Below, piece after piece: positions 1-13,225 of a DNA stretch of 64,000 bases. The stretch covers positions 329,432,802 through 329,496,801 of the forward strand of contig NC_081413.1 in NCBI RefSeq assembly GCF_030272615.1, read 5' to 3'. Made by a program: the position numbers and the translations under genes. This stretch comes from Cryptomeria japonica. Taxonomy: Eukaryota; Streptophyta; Pinopsida; Cupressales; Cupressaceae. The notes beneath the pieces are model-generated. The model was not told where the DNA came from. It saw only the letters and a list, made by a program, of their open reading frames with translations, and ran no database searches. Position 1 is the stretch's first letter. The number at the start of each line of letters is the position of its first letter.

Positions 1-1617
1 AGGTTTCTTTTATGTATGAGGAAATTTGTGCAAGAGGAACATGACTTAGAGGCCTATTCTTCTCCTAGAGACTACTTTGTTGATCAATATGTTTCAATAC
101 TTATCATCTTATACATGTTTTTACTCTCATTTATTGTAGAGCATTTAACATGTCATGTTCAAATTCTTCATCCAATCTTGCATATATTTAAATAAGATAA
201 TGGCTATTATGTTGCTCTTCATTATGTGACATTAGTAGCTTACCTATTGGTGGCTCATTGTCATTCATGATAGTATAATTTCATTTGCAATCATACTTTG
301 GAAGCAACATAATAGCCCTTTTTTGTACCATCTCTTGTCTCTATGTAAGGAGGCAAGAATGATTTCAAACATCTCTACTTATTAAGATTAAATTTTTCCC
401 TTTTGTGAGGCAATTTATTTTATAAGGATCTCTTATTGATTGTGGAGGTGTATATCCATGTTGGGAATCTCCTTCCTCTTATTGGAACAAGTATTCCTAA
501 TGAGGATATTAAGTACATATCCTTAATTGGGACCTCTTCCTTAGTGTTGAAAGTCTATAATAATTCATCAAATCCTTCTCTTTATCGAGTGGTATCTTTT
601 ACAATGAACCCTTCTATATTGTGGATGTGCTTATCCCTATTGAGGATCCCATCCCTCTTGCAGGAAAATGAATCTCCGATGAGGATCTCTTTCCTTCTTT
701 TAGAATAGTGTTTCTTTTAGAAATGATGTTTCTTTGGTGTCCTTGTCTCCGTACTTGGGGGCAAGAATGATATTTAAATATTCAATCTTTTTCCAAAGAT
801 TCACCTTTCCTTTTTTGAGTTGCATTTTTCATTTGATGTCATCTCTCACATAGAATATTTGTGTTCCTTGTTTAGGACCTATTCTTTGTTTGAAATGATA
901 CATATTTCATGAATAGTCTCTCCTTAGTAAAAGTGTGTAATCTTTCACTAAGAATCCACGTTTTCCTAAATATTGGAGGTGTGTATTCTTATTTTCCTTC
1001 TCTTTTTAAAGATATTATCTTTATCAAAGATCCCCTCTATTCTCGAAGGTGGATGTCTTTCCATAATGACCTCTTCCTCCTTTAATCCATCAAAAGGATC
1101 TCTTTACACTTGTCACTATTTAAATGGTAATTATTTTTCCAACCCCTAATTTTGTATTTTTTCACTTAATCTTTCACATCTTGGGTTAGAGAGCTTTGAT
1201 TCCCACACCATCTATTATGTTGGAATCGTGATTCAAATCTCTTTCTTACCAAATTATTCTCCATTAGTTTTGATCTTGTATCAAGCCTCGTTGTGAGCAT
1301 TTGTCATCAATTCCCTTCACAATTTGATGTGGTAAACATGATACCATGTTTCAACATACTAAATAGAAAGTCTAAATAGGGGGGCATATAGCCACCCTCA
1401 AATTTCATCATTATTAGTAAGCATTTTAGGTGATTTTGTGATTTCAACTAACAATGTGGTTTTGTAGAATGTGGTTCCTAACATTGTACTCCAAATACTA
1501 CTAGGGGATTCATTTGACATCTTATGGACATATCCTTTTTCCAATGAACATTTACTTTTATATACTTTAGCTTGCATATGCACGCAGTGTCATATGACTA
1601 CTAAAGTGGGGGCTAAA
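1..1617. other. AT-rich spacer, no gene recognised
   Basis: No coding region can be supported here; the ORFs are short and low complexity. Two stretches resemble each other weakly: around 331-600 and 739-1000 both carry CTTGTCTC, then GGGGCAAGAATGAT or AGGCAAGAATGAT, then a later GGAGGTGT. This suggests an old degenerate duplication with a period near 400-540 bp. I cannot assign it to a known element. Confidence 0.5.
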
Positions 1618-2572
1618 TGTAGCGTCATAAATTGTACAATTCCATGCTTAGGTTAGCACCTGTCTTAGTGTGTCCCATTGCATCTTGAATTTATAAGGCT
1701 CCTTTAGGCATTTAATTATTAATTTGATTAAATCTAAAGTCCTCTCTCAACAATTCACATATTATAAAATTGGGCCCTTAACCCTAGGTGTGCGCCTTTT
1801 TTTAATTTTTAATTAATCCTAATAATGTCCTAATTTCAATCTTCAAAGAATATTTTCATATATATAAAAACCTTGGATTGACCTATTGTGTTGGATTTGA
1901 ATTTATGATCACGATATCTCACATCCCTAGAAAATTGGAAAAAAGTCAGTCAAACCAGAGTGATAGCATTCATTCTGGTTCTTTACCTTTTTCCCCTAAT
2001 TTTGGGAGCTTAATTTGGTGGTATTGTAATGTTCAAATATTGTTGTGTCAGTTTTTATTAATTCTAAACCAAGATATTATCAAAATTAAAGTTAGGTTTT
2101 CATATATTTAGCCTTTTCTTTCCCTCATTTGAGTATCCAAATCTAGCAATTGAAGGAGATCCTTGTGAAGTGAAAGTGCATGTTTTATGTGAAGTCTACA
2201 ATCAAAAAATTTATCATTAATCAAGTCTTCATCAACACTTTTATTATTCATGGAAGCTTTAGGAGATATTGAAGAATAATAGCGATATCACCGACTATTG
2301 ATTGGATTGTACCTCTTCCTTAGGATTTGGTATGACTTCATGTTATTTTCATATCTCTATTTAAGTTTCAAATCTACACATCTATTTTCAGATTTGCATT
2401 ATTACTTTAGATCTATATTGTATTTGTGATTTGAAGCATTTACATTACATTCATTTTAGATTTTTTAATCAAAACATAAGGTAGAACTCTAGTTTGTATT
2501 TAGCTCATAGGAATCTTACAAACACATAAGATTCTAGGGCACACACACATTTGCAGTATAATATCAGCTATT

Positions 2573-3598
2573 TGTGGAGGTGGAAATCACCAAAACAAGG
2601 AGTTTGCCTAAGGTAAAACCTTATATAGCCACGAACACACCATTTTCCAGCTTGCAGGTGCAGTCGCAGGTTTTCATCAAAGTGGGCAATTTTTGAGAGA
2701 TCTCAGCGAACAGGAATAGACCCATTACCAAAAATTGGACATGGTTTTTAGGTACCAAGACACCCCTCATCCTAGTCCTCCAAGACCAAGGATCTCTTCA
2801 TCTTGGTCCTCCTTATTTGGCTCCAGATTTGGCAGGATTATCTTAGACAAAATCACAAATAGGTCCCCCAATTTGCAGCTTAGTTCAGACTTTGAGACTA
2901 GGGCACCCAACACCCTAGTCCTATCAATTCAAGCTCAATTTCTGATTACAGGTGCACATCAGAATTTCATTTCCAGATCTTTACTTTTTGTCTCATTTCA
3001 GTTACTACATCAGTCTATTAAAATTGTTGTTATAATCACATTTGTTCATCCTATTAGCATAGCTTTGCATTCTCCTACATTTAGCATATTCCCTTTCATA
3101 TCAACAAATGAATAAAAACCCTAAAAGTATCCCTTGACTCTCTTTCACTATAGTTAGTTAAAGAGGATTACTCCTTTAGGTTCTTTTGTATTCCAATGTT
3201 TTTATGAAAGTGGGATTAGGTCCTAAACTACCCGATTCCATTTTCATCCATCACGGAACCTATAGTTGAAATATAGAGTTGAAAGTGTTGGTATAGTGAG
3301 CTAGGACCCTACACTTGGAGGTGTCTTCATCGGCTAAGCTTTGGATTTTGGATCATGATGCTCCATAGATCTTTCCCTCCAAAATTTAGCCTAAATTTTT
3401 TTATCAAGTGAGATAATCGGCATAGTCTTAGGGTTTTTGTATGTTTAAAGTCTAGAATTGTCCATCTCAATTTGCTTTATGAAAAACTGTAACTTTCAAG
3501 TGTCAGATCTATAACCTACACACATAGAAGAGAGAATATGTTGTGTTGCATAGAGGCTTGCCTAAGTCAACCCCCATGTTGGTGTTTCCACCTCCACA
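2573..3598. mobile_element. LTR-like unit, TGTGGAGGTGG ends, nested
   Basis: Both ends carry TGTGGAGGTGGAAA followed by CACCAA, in inverted orientation, giving a 1,026-bp TG...CA unit. It could be a solo LTR or a non-autonomous DNA element with short terminal inverted repeats. The outer bases continue the symmetry (CTATT on the left, AATAG on the right), so no direct target duplication is visible. The 126-codon ORF at 2735-3115 inside it has no recognisable domain and is judged not to be a gene. Confidence 0.45.
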
Positions 3599-3610
3599 AT
3601 AGTTATGATG

Positions 3611-3631
3611 ATGTGTGTGTGTGTGTGTGTC

Positions 3632-3688
<57 letters not shown>
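3611..3688. repeat. Compound microsatellite (GT)n(GA)n
   Basis: About ten GT units are followed, after a CT interruption, by about 27 GA units. It directly follows the right end of the LTR-like unit at 2573-3598. The ORF at 3605-3790 reads through it and is an artefact of the repeat. Confidence 0.97.
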
Positions 3689-3691
<3 letters not shown>

Positions 3692-4330
3692 CCCCTGGTA
3701 GGAAAGATGTTAAATCATAAATGGAATGTTGATTTGACAGGATTATACCTTAAGATTAATGATGGTGGTGATGCAATGTTCTTTAGATAATTTCTTCAAG
3801 TGTTGATGCAATAACATGACAAAACATAACAAAATCCATCATGAAAACATACTTGAAGATAAGTTGAACTATAACTTGATTCTCCTTGTACTCATATATT
3901 CTCTTGAATTATGAATTAGGATTTGTGAATGTTAAATGATTAACTTATATAGGGTTCTCAAGGTATTTTTGTATTTAGGCCAACTTCCAATGGTCATATC
4001 AAAATATCAAGATCGGATCACAAATGGCAGGAACTTACTCTCATACACATTCAAATTTGGGCCCCTTTTGGAGGGACTAGGATGCTAGGTGTCATAGTCC
4101 ACTAGGACTAGGGGGCTAGGCACCATAGTCCACCCAAAAAGGACAAAATAAAGGTGGTTGTGTAGCATTTAGATCCAAAACATAGGATCAGGTTACCTCA
4201 TGCGAATATGACAAAAATTTGAATGTGATAATGCAAAAATAGGCTTGAAAAGACCCAAGAGGAAGCACACTAAACTGAGGCCCCAAAATAGAGTTTAAAA
4301 TTGTAAGCGGACACAAATTATGACACTACA

Positions 4331-7300
4331 CTAGTAATTCTTACACATTTCTTCACATATCTTTTTTACTTATTAAGATCCTTTAAATATCATATTTTCT
4401 TCTCCATGCTTTATTTTTTGATGTTCATCATCATCTAAAATGTACCTTACATCTTTTTTCCACAAAATTGTGGGTCTCATTGCACTACTACCTCAATTAC
4501 TAGTTAAATTTCCTAATGGAACATGGTAGGCCCTTCTAATTGATTTACCTAAACTCCATGTCACCCATTACCTATACTCACTTCAATCAAAATAGAATGA
4601 CATCAAATGAAGTAAAATAAACCTTACCTTGATTAATAAATCCCATATTGAATATTAAAATATTATTTGTGCACATTGATCTAAGTTTCTACTTTATAAT
4701 CAAATTCAGGCATTTACACACATATTGCCAAATAAGATATTATAATTCGATATTAATTTGATGATCAAATTCAAGCATTTCCATTAACTGTAATCCATGA
4801 TAACAATTCAATTATCTATTTAGAATTCATGAACTAAGGCAATTCTCATGCAAATCAAATCTAAGTTATTTGTGTATCCATGGTTGGAGATATGTTGAAC
4901 AAACGTTTATTAATTTATGATCCAAAATCACATCAATAATCTATATTGTTAGGGCTTACAATCATAAGTGAGACTTAGCTTTGAAACAAAATCATAAACA
5001 AATATGGGCTTCAAATATAGAACATTTTAAATTAATCTTGTTGGTATGTGGCGATTGATCATGCTACTAGGTTTAAATTTTGGTGACTTTGTTAGCTACG
5101 TTTTCTTTCCCAAATCATCTAATAGGGGAGTGCATGGGGCAAATCCCCTCCTGTGGGTCTCATGGACCCAAGGGAAAAACCCACTATAGGGATCTAGGGG
5201 TAGTGCCCCCAAAGAAAAAATTGCCCATTATTTAATAAAGGAGTCGGGTATATTTTTAGTTTGTAAACCACTAAAAATAATTGATAAAGAAATGGCTGTA
5301 AAATGTGAAAAAATATCAAATTATAATTTTCTCTTGACTAGATAATAAAAGAAAAATGGATGGCTATTTCTCTATAGATGTAGTCCACATTGGGTGAACC
5401 ACGCTAAATCTTTGTGTTATTGTGAACTGTTTTTTTTGCCTCTTTTATTTTGTATTATAATTAATATTGTTTATTGCTCTGGTTTGCCTAAACTCTAATA
5501 GATCTTCATCAATTTCTCTTCTTCAAATCTCTTAGGTCACATGTTCATTCTCTAATTACTTATCTCTCTCTCTTTTCCTTTTCTTGATGTTGGTTATTTG
5601 ACACTTTTTCTTGTCAATATTTATATAATAGAGAAGCGCTTGTTAAAAGTACAATGTCCTTGTACATAGAACAAGGATCATGGGTCTAATACTAAATGCC
5701 TTATCCTCTTATTTTACATTCAAATTGGATGGTTTGTTATGAAACATGTAAATAACTACTTTTTAAAGTGTCTCATGATGTAAGCATCTAAATTTAATGT
5801 AGTTCTAAACACGAATCTTCTTGGGACCAATAATGTCATAAGTGACATTATGTCCGGCATGAACTTCAAAACCATGACATATAACTCAAGTAGGCACCCT
5901 TAAATGTTTGTAACAAGCCATAAATTATAATAATACATTAAATACAAATTAGGAATACATGCAAACATGTTTATGGCACCCTTCATATGTTATGGTTAAA
6001 TTATGAAGATGGCCTTTTGAACTAGCAATAATACTAAACTAGATTATATTTTTCTTATCATGTGTGTATTGTTTCAAGACTATGGTAAGAAAATGTAATA
6101 GTGTTAAGAAAATAAATATTATGATTAATATAGAAACAAAAACAAAAGATAAACAAACACAAAATATCTTAGGAAATTTTTTAAAGATGTCCTTCAGAAG
6201 GTCCATCCATATTGAGTTTATATTTCTTTTGCATGCCTCCTAATCATCCATTTGTAGTATACTTACCTTCATATTGAATGGGATACTGAAAGTATCTCTC
6301 ATAGCATTTGTACTAAAGTCTATTATAATTCTCCCTTTTAAAATTATCATTCATCTTTGAGGATCATAATTCTTAGCATATTACACCATTAATTTTTAAC
6401 ATTGGAGAGAGTTAGGAATTTCAATAGCTTTGTCTCTTCCATTTTTTATTATCTTTTTACCCCTTCTAGTAGAGTTCATACGATTCATTCATTCATTGAA
6501 GTCCATCTAGTTGATGTGTTTCAATTCTATGTTGGTAATATTTTCCCATCTAGAAGTGGTCTCTGATTTAAGGTTGACTCCTTTATATTGGTACTTCATT
6601 GCATTTCCCTTGGAAGTCACTAATTCTTATAAATTAAAATTATCCATCATTTAGTCTATTCAACTTTTGAGAGTTAGGGGTTATGTTCACTCACATTAAC
6701 CTTTTGTTCCTAATAGGAATTTCCATTGGAAGTGAAGTTCCATTGAAAATTTATTTCAATTTTAGTTGAAATTCTAATTGAATATCAAGTCAAGTTTAGA
6801 TGAGCATCGAAGTTTTGCAAGGTTTTATGAATTTAGTTCTTTAAGTGAAATATTTAGGGTATTTAAGATATGACACTTCAGTATCATTTTCCAAGTCTAC
6901 CTATTTTTCAGATATTGGTTTGGAAGTGCACATGTTAAGAAAAAAGTAACTCATCATAAACTCTAGTTAGGATTTATAAAATAAATCTCATAAGTTACTC
7001 TAATTATGAAAATTAGTTTCAAATGAAACCAACTTTAAATTTTAACCTTTTTGTCACTCTTTAGAAAAATTAAGACATATCTAAGATTGTATGAACAATT
7101 TAATGTTTGGTGATCTTACCCTAATTGTGTTTTTTAAAATTTGTATATTTATAATAACTTTTTTAACTGAAAATACATTGAAAAAATCATTTCTAATTAA
7201 AAGATTCATCAAACAATGTGATAGGGGTACTTATTAATAAATCTCGATTGAATGATCCACATGTCATCATCCATGTGACACAAGTCAAATAGATCACAAC

Positions 7301-9120
7301 CCTACCCACCCCTACTTTCCTTGAATTGACTAACTATCCCTCTCTAATTTCACTTGTAAACTTTTCTAAATAGTTTCTTCAACTCACTATTCATATACCC
7401 TCCTCTTCCCACTTTTGGTTATGGCAATGGTGGCCATTATTTCTAAATTTGTGTTTTTATTAGTTGTTGAACTCATAAAGATCGTGATTTTATTTCAAAT
7501 GATATTAAAATGATAATTCAATTGGATATATAGTCTGAGGTTAATAGAAAGAGCATTCAATATTCAATGTGTTTGCAAGGTAGTTGAATAATTAATGGTC
7601 AAAGTGGCAAACATTTCTTGTGGAAGTGCACGTGAATATTATATTTCATAATTTTCAATTCTACATCAAAATTTTGTAAGTTATATACAAAATCTATTTA
7701 AAGGCCTTTCATGTTTATTTTGTGGAAATTGTTAACAAATTGAAGAGTGAGTGAAGTTGGAAGTTCACTTTGGATGTACAAATCTAAATCAAAGTTTCAC
7801 AAAAAAAGAGGTTCTTTGTGGGATTTTATAAGTGAAGTGAAGGTAAACTTTAGATTTACATCCTATTTGGTAAGATATTAAATTTTTGTATGATAGTTCA
7901 TTCTAACATTATTTTTATTTGTGGGGCTCTATAAGTGAAAAGCAATGTGAAGCGTGAAATGAAGTTCAATTGGGAATCAATTGGGGATCAACATGTTCAA
8001 AAGTGACTTAATTTTTTTATGGTTACTTGTTCAATCTAGGGTATTGGATTTATACAAAAGAGTTCAATTTACAATTAACACGTGAGGTTTTAATATTTTA
8101 CATAATTTCTAAGATCATCTAAACACAAAGTGAAATGAACATCAAGATCACTTGCAATTCGAAACTCTACAAGCTTATATCTTTTTAACAATCTATTTCA
8201 ACAAACTCTTGAAAGAAACTTGAGTTGATTGTAATTATTGTATCCAAGTAACATGAAATGAAACTAAAATCAATCATTCTTTTAAAATTAGACCAAACAT
8301 TGGGACATGAAAAGTGTTGACATCAAGAACTAGCCTAGAGCCAAGCAAAAAAGGAGATCCTATTTTTTCCCAAAATAGAAATGGGGTGTGTTGTGAGATG
8401 CACAATATATAGGTTGAACTTTTTAGTACGTATCTCACCATCTCTTTGAATGAATCTATCAAACATACTTGTGTTGTTAGCTTTCTAAGCAATGCATTGT
8501 CTTCCTACTTGCATTAATGTTTACTAATGTGCTTGGACATCCCTTGAGTGACCTCTTTCAATTTCTAATTCCTTTGCTATGCAAACTGACTATGGATTCA
8601 ATTTGACTTACAATAGAATCAACACTCTCCTTTTGGGAGAGATAATATTTTATTTGTCTAATAACAAGTGTATAATCTTGAAACATTGAGGATTTTAAAA
8701 TATGGAATAAAATAAAACTCTCATAGCAATAATGTCATTAGGTTGGTGCTCAATGTTGTATGTCTCAAATCCCTAGAAATAGGCTTTTCCTAAGTGTCAA
8801 GGGTGCCAAACTAGCAAAAATTAACTCAAACTTATAATCAAGCAAGACTACTATGGACCACTTTACTAAAAAGTGGGTAAGACCTTTGACTTTAGCATAC
8901 CTAGAACATAGTAAAGTTGTATTTTTCTATCACTATGTTCTTATATATTGGGTTCGCAATGAAAGGTTTTGTAACTTCATAAAATAGTTAACTAAAATGT
9001 AAATTGTCTAAGAATGTGTCTTTAATAACCCATATTTATCTTGGTGCACATCTAGACATTGAGGTGAATGAAACCAAATCAATATAACAGTTAAAGTGAA
9101 GTTTAAAAAGCCAATAGGCA
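4331..9120. other. AT-rich spacer, nothing coding recognised
   Basis: About 4.8 kb without a supportable gene. A short hairpin (TAATGTCA, TAAG loop, TGACATTA) lies at about 5828-5848. Around 6720-8000 the purine-rich word GTGAAGT or AAGTGAAG recurs many times in a loose, irregular way. I see no LTR ends, coding motifs or RNA genes. Confidence 0.5.
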
Positions 9121-9170
9121 TTTATAGGTGGGGAAGCCCACCAGATTCGTGACGTCTCACTCCAGAAACT

Positions 9171-9640
9171 TTGTTGTTGTCACCGAAAAATGTTGATGTC
9201 GTCGCCAGGAAACAAATCTTTAGAAACTCCACAGACATTGCAACCAATCCTCCTCCCATGAATCGATTAAGGATTGGATCTCACCATTTGAGATGTGAAA
9301 CTGGTAGATGGAAGGTGCTTAAAGAAGAGTGGGAGGAAAGAGCATGCCTGTTTTGCAGCAAGAGGACAATAGAAACATAATGGCATTTCATTATGGAGTG
9401 TACAACGTATGAAGACATTCGCAGTTAGTTTGGGAATGAATTAAAAATAGATAGTCTGAATGAGCTTTTTGAAGAGTCAAGACTTCACAAAACAACAAAC
9501 CTCTTAATCAAGATTCACAAGAGAAGATCCAGCACGGAAAAGAATCTGAAACTGGGATAAGTTGAACTTGTGGGTCCCTTAGGCCATTGGGTCTCGTGGA
9601 CGTCATTAAAAACCATTCATTCATTCATTCATTCAACAAG
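9171..9640 (+). pseudogene. LINE 3'-end relic: zinc-binding C-terminus plus (ATTC)n tail
   Basis: A decayed frame carries RLRIGSHHLRCETGRW, then CLFC, then (after one stop) WHFIMEC. This is the C-x2-C ... H-x4-C zinc-binding pattern found at the C-terminus of non-LTR retrotransposon reverse transcriptases. Stops include TAA in ET*WHF and TAG in RS*FG. The sequence ends GTGGACGTCATTAAAAACC followed by four or five ATTC units at about 9614-9635, a simple-repeat tail typical of some LINEs. Only this 5'-truncated end is present. The assignment rests on motif pattern; a host RNase H-like gene is less likely. Confidence 0.6.
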
Positions 9641-10289
9641 CCGAAAACGTTAAGAAGGGCATGTTGAAGTCTATGATGAATGGCTTCAAACCAAAAGTTG
9701 TTCCAATCTACACTGCCTTGGTTAAAGAATTTTCAGTTTTTGATAGATGGTTTGCATTCGTGCCAGCCTTAATGCAACCTAACTAGCTCTATGTCCAATC
9801 TACAACTATTCACAGTGCAACCAACAATGATACCAACAATGTCATTGAAAGATATCTACAAAAGATTGTCTTTGAATCTGTTTATGAATCTGGCCTAGAC
9901 TTCAATATTTTACTAGTATCCCCCTTCTACTATGTCGAAACCTATAGGTAGGGCATCTATGGGCAAAGCAAAGTCCTCTTATCAGAACATGTTGTAAATT
10001 GCATAATTATTTTTTTGGGTGTCACTCATGTTGTCCTTGTTGTCGAACCAAGTAGTGCCATGTCATTCTATATGACAAATTAGAGGTAATTGTGGAGTTT
10101 CATTTTTTTTTTGAAACCGTAGAATCCCTTGTGCATTTGAAGGGAACTAAGAAATTGCCCCTCTGGTTTCTTTACTTCAAACAGATGATACTGAAAAACA
10201 CTCAAACCCTATGTCTCAAGCACTACTTATTAATTAGGGCTATTCGTACTACTCACAAAAAGATAACTTTGAAAGCTTAATAGCCATGT
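9641..10289. other. Spacer between two convergent LINE tails
   Basis: About 650 bp between the LINE tail ending near 9635 (plus) and the one ending near 10298 (minus). A plus-strand stretch around 9700-10080 can be read with a few stops (FDRWFAFVPALMQ, later IIFLGVTHVVLVV), but no family is recognised. It may be a fragment of another retrotransposon. Confidence 0.35.
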
Positions 10290-10440
10290 CTTATAAAAGC
10301 GAGGAATGAATGAATGAAGATTTTTAATAACGTCCATGAGACTAGGGAGTCTATGGAACCGAAACTGAGAACAACACAATGATCTTAAAAGAACCAACCG
10401 GTCGACCAACCCAGGAAGCAGCCCTAGGGCGATCACTAAT
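10290..10440 (-). pseudogene. Second LINE-type 3' tail
   Basis: Reverse-complemented, this reads GTCTCATGGACGTTATTA, then AAAATCTTC, then ATTCATTCATTC. It matches the tail at 9591-9635 (GTCTCGTGGACGTCATTA ... ATTCATTC) base for base over most of about 35 bp. It is therefore a second copy of the same family in the opposite orientation. The 68-codon ORF across it ends HSFIPRF, the translation of the repeat tail. Confidence 0.55.
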
Positions 10441-10449
10441 TCTTGCAGA

Positions 10450-12795
10450 TCAAATTTCTTCTATGAATTTTAATTGAGCATGGGCAAATGTGTATTTATT
10501 CGTGTTAATTTAAAAAAATAAAGATAAGTTTTGAAGTGAAATGTAGAAAAGAAAAGAACAAAATATGTAATCATGTAACATATATTTCATTAAACATGAT
10601 GTCCTAATTTTCCACAACTTATTTTTAATTCATAAATTATAACAACTCGACTATGATTAAACAAAAAAAAAAAATTCTTTATAATTATTTTAAATAAAAC
10701 TACTTATACTTAAATTTAAACTTAAATAAACCACCCATAAAATCACCTTTTAAAACTTGAACAACCTTTAGAGAAACTTCATAACAATCATAAACAACCA
10801 TACAACCCAAATTCCATCATTGAGGGTAAGGCTACAATCCAAATTCCATCATTGAGGGTGGGGTCACGTAAAACCAAAAAAATATGCTACAAAATTATTT
10901 GAATTTTTGTTCATGAAAAATAGAAACCCCTACTTTTTAGGACTTTTTAGCGAGTGAAATTATATTGGAGGTAGAAATTGCTCCACCAACCGAAAAAGAA
11001 ATAGAAGAACTTGTTTTGTATATTCAAAGGTTTTGAAGAATTTTAAGCAAAAAAATAACAAGTGCGTTAGGCAAGAAATGCACATAAAACTGAATTGACA
11101 AGAAGTATAGAGCAACTGCAACTTTATTAAGTATTAGATAACTGCTACAATTAAATAAGAAAATTCTGGAACTTGCCAGCCAAAATTGTGAAACTGACAA
11201 AACAAGGTACACAAGTCCAGAATGCAATTTCTTCAAACCAGAAAAGAGATGGAATGTCTTGATAGTGCTAGGTGTCCAATATGTTTCAGCCCCCAGTCCT
11301 CACGCCCTAGCCAGGTGATGTCTGTCTGGCAAAGAAGAAAGTACGACCAGCCAAAAGAAATGTACGACTTGCTTATTAAATGCCTGCAACTGCTAAAAGA
11401 GGGCGCCTCAACCAAAATCCCCTTCTTTATTGAAAATTGGAACAATAAACTGATGAAAAATATCTGGTGAAAGCCCAAATGGAACCCTTGTCTCAGAAAA
11501 TCCACAGAGCAAAAACCAAGCAATGTCAAATAATCAATAATGCATTGAGGTACTTGTTTTTGCCTCTTATAATCCCCAAATGACACGAATTCCAAAAAGG
11601 GATGCCCAATTGCAATTTAAATACATTTAAATGTATTTAACTTACTTTCCATAGTTTATATCAAATTCGGATGAACTTTATGATTTAAGGGATTATAAAA
11701 TCACTTTATAACATTTTAAGTGGCTTTTTAATTTTCGTAAAGTCACTTTATGACTTCATAATATTCATATAAGTTAATTAAATAACTTAACCACTAAAAT
11801 ATTAATCTCTTTCAATATTCAATCTTTTGACATGCCGTGAAACGTGTCGTGAGACGCTGGGGTCAACAATGTATAACCCCCGTGTGTCCAGGTGACCTGA
11901 CTAAAAATAGCTTCACTGCAAGATTGACTTACTATAAATAGTAAGTTTCTCAACTAAGCTCAAACCTCAAACATTGATATACAAAAACCTGAAACTGAAC
12001 CAAATTCCCAATTCCCAGTAAATTTGATTTCATAAATGAGATAGATACCCCTTCAAGGATGCTATTTGCTATTATGTAGAGGGGTCTCGAAATAAATACC
12101 GACAAAATACATCTTGGAGCTCCTTCATAAGACCCCAGCCTAAACCCCATACTGACAAAACTGCAGCTTCTATCCATCCATACATTTGAAGTGCTCACAT
12201 GGGCATACTTCAACAATTGAGAAAGTATATAAAAATTATTAATAGATTTTATGTTTCAATAAGAGCTGTGCAACTTGGCAGAAGATGGCTAACTATTAGG
12301 AAAAAAAATTGAATTAAAAAGCAAATGGCATACAGGAGTTTGCTTACACTTCATACAGTTGAAATTTGCATATCAATGGGAGTTGCGAGATTTAGATCTT
12401 TAGTCCCTGTACTACATTGGCATTATAAGATAACTAGAACGACTTCAGTTTTTACTCTCTGCAATTACTCGCATGCCTTGTTGCACACTGTATTTTAAAT
12501 AGAGTCCATACAGTAACCCAAAGGGAGGAAATATAATCTTGCATTAGTTATTTTCAGCAAAGGTGGCATTTTGGGAAACAACTGCCATATGTATTTTGGC
12601 TTATGTAGAAGTAAAATAAGCAATTCAATAACAGACCCCATTTTCACCTGAATACTATTGATTTATTTCAAACGCATCGTGTTGTTCCGAAAAATCTTGC
12701 TCCTTGGCAAAGCCTCCAAGAAAGGAAACATATTTCGCAATGATTAACCTAGAATTATAAATGATTAATGCCTGATAGTGCTATGCAGTTAAATT
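10450..12795. other. Spacer downstream of the cytochrome b5 exons
   Basis: No supportable coding sequence. Small structures: an imperfect direct duplication of CAAATTCCATCATTGAGG at about 10808-10858; a perfect 22-bp palindrome TAAATACATTT/AAATGTATTTA at about 11619-11640; and CTTACTATAAATAGTAAG at about 11927-11944, a palindrome centred on a TATA-like core. Part of the right side is presumably the 3' untranslated region of the cytochrome b5 gene, whose polyadenylation site I cannot place. Confidence 0.4.
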
Positions 12796-13034
12796 TCATC
12801 TTTTCTTAATATAAAAGCAAACTAGTACAGCAACTCCCACAATGGCCACCGGAATTACAAAATGCAAAATTTTGGTTGCAGTGTCAGAGGGCTTTGGAGA
12901 ATGGCCAGGGACTGGCTTAGACGTTAGCTTTGGGAACGACGAGGTATCAATCTCTCCAACATAATATTTTTCCATTATTTCCCTTGCATCTGTACTATGT
13001 CCAGCATCCTCAAAATCCTCTGTCGCATCTTTAC
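12796..13034 (-). CDS. CYB5: Cytochrome b5, last coding exon (second haem ligand and C-terminal membrane anchor)
   Basis: Cytochrome b5 is a small haem protein anchored in the endoplasmic reticulum or outer mitochondrial membrane by its tail; it passes electrons to P450s, fatty-acid desaturases and hydroxylases. This exon encodes [14 protein letters not shown], which holds the second axial haem histidine (GHS), then YYVGEIDTS, a proline-rich linker, and a C-terminal hydrophobic segment ([19 protein letters not shown]) ending YIKKR, the basic luminal tail of a tail-anchored protein. The acceptor is GGACAG before GTAAAG. Joining to the exon at 13159-13225 restores A-T-G-K-D-A in frame (phase-1 intron). 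No stops or frameshifts, so the gene may be functional. Confidence 0.9.
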
Positions 13035-13158
13035 CTGTCCAAATTAAACAAACCAAAAACACCACAAGTAGCATGATTATGAATGAATGGTCTCAAATAA
13101 ACTAGGCACCCAATTTGCATCAGAAAAAGAGAATCAGAAAAGTCAAAAGATACAACAC

Positions 13159-13225
13159 CAGTTGCTAACAGCAGGACATCGTCTCCACCAGGATGCTCTT
13201 CCAAGTAACTTGTCACATCATATAC
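13159..13225 (-). CDS. CYB5: Cytochrome b5, internal exon with the HPGG haem-binding motif
   Basis: This 67-nt exon encodes VYDVTSYLEEHPGGDD followed by VLLLATG. HPGG carries the first axial haem histidine. It is flanked by AAATAG (acceptor) and GTGTTG (donor, 124-bp intron to the last exon). An exon starting at V-Y-D-V in phase 0 and breaking inside ATG|K matches the usual plant cytochrome b5 gene structure as I know it. The first exon, which should end in a G-K before V-Y-D-V, lies at higher coordinates. I could not find it, and LTR element E at 14421 onward may sit inside that intron. Confidence 0.9.

Larger units (their letters stand above)
1618..4330 (-). mobile_element. Probable solo LTR with inverted ends TGTAGYGTCATAA
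   Basis: The left end reads TGTAGCGTCATAAATTG. The right end, reverse-complemented, reads TGTAGTGTCATAATTTG, so the unit has 5'-TG...CA-3' ends and nearly identical termini of about 17 bp. On the minus strand a CTATATAAG TATA-like box lies at about 3945-3955, roughly 380 bp inside, which fits an LTR promoter in minus orientation. Flanks are CTAAA and CTAGT, a poor match, so target duplication is not demonstrated. A second LTR-like unit (2573-3598) sits inside it. Confidence 0.4.

Noticed and set aside
2735..3115. 126-codon plus ORF
   Set aside because: Ser/Pro/Phe-rich, no domain, lies within an LTR-like unit; probably chance.
3605..3790. Arginine/glutamate repeat protein
   Set aside because: It is the translation of a GA microsatellite.
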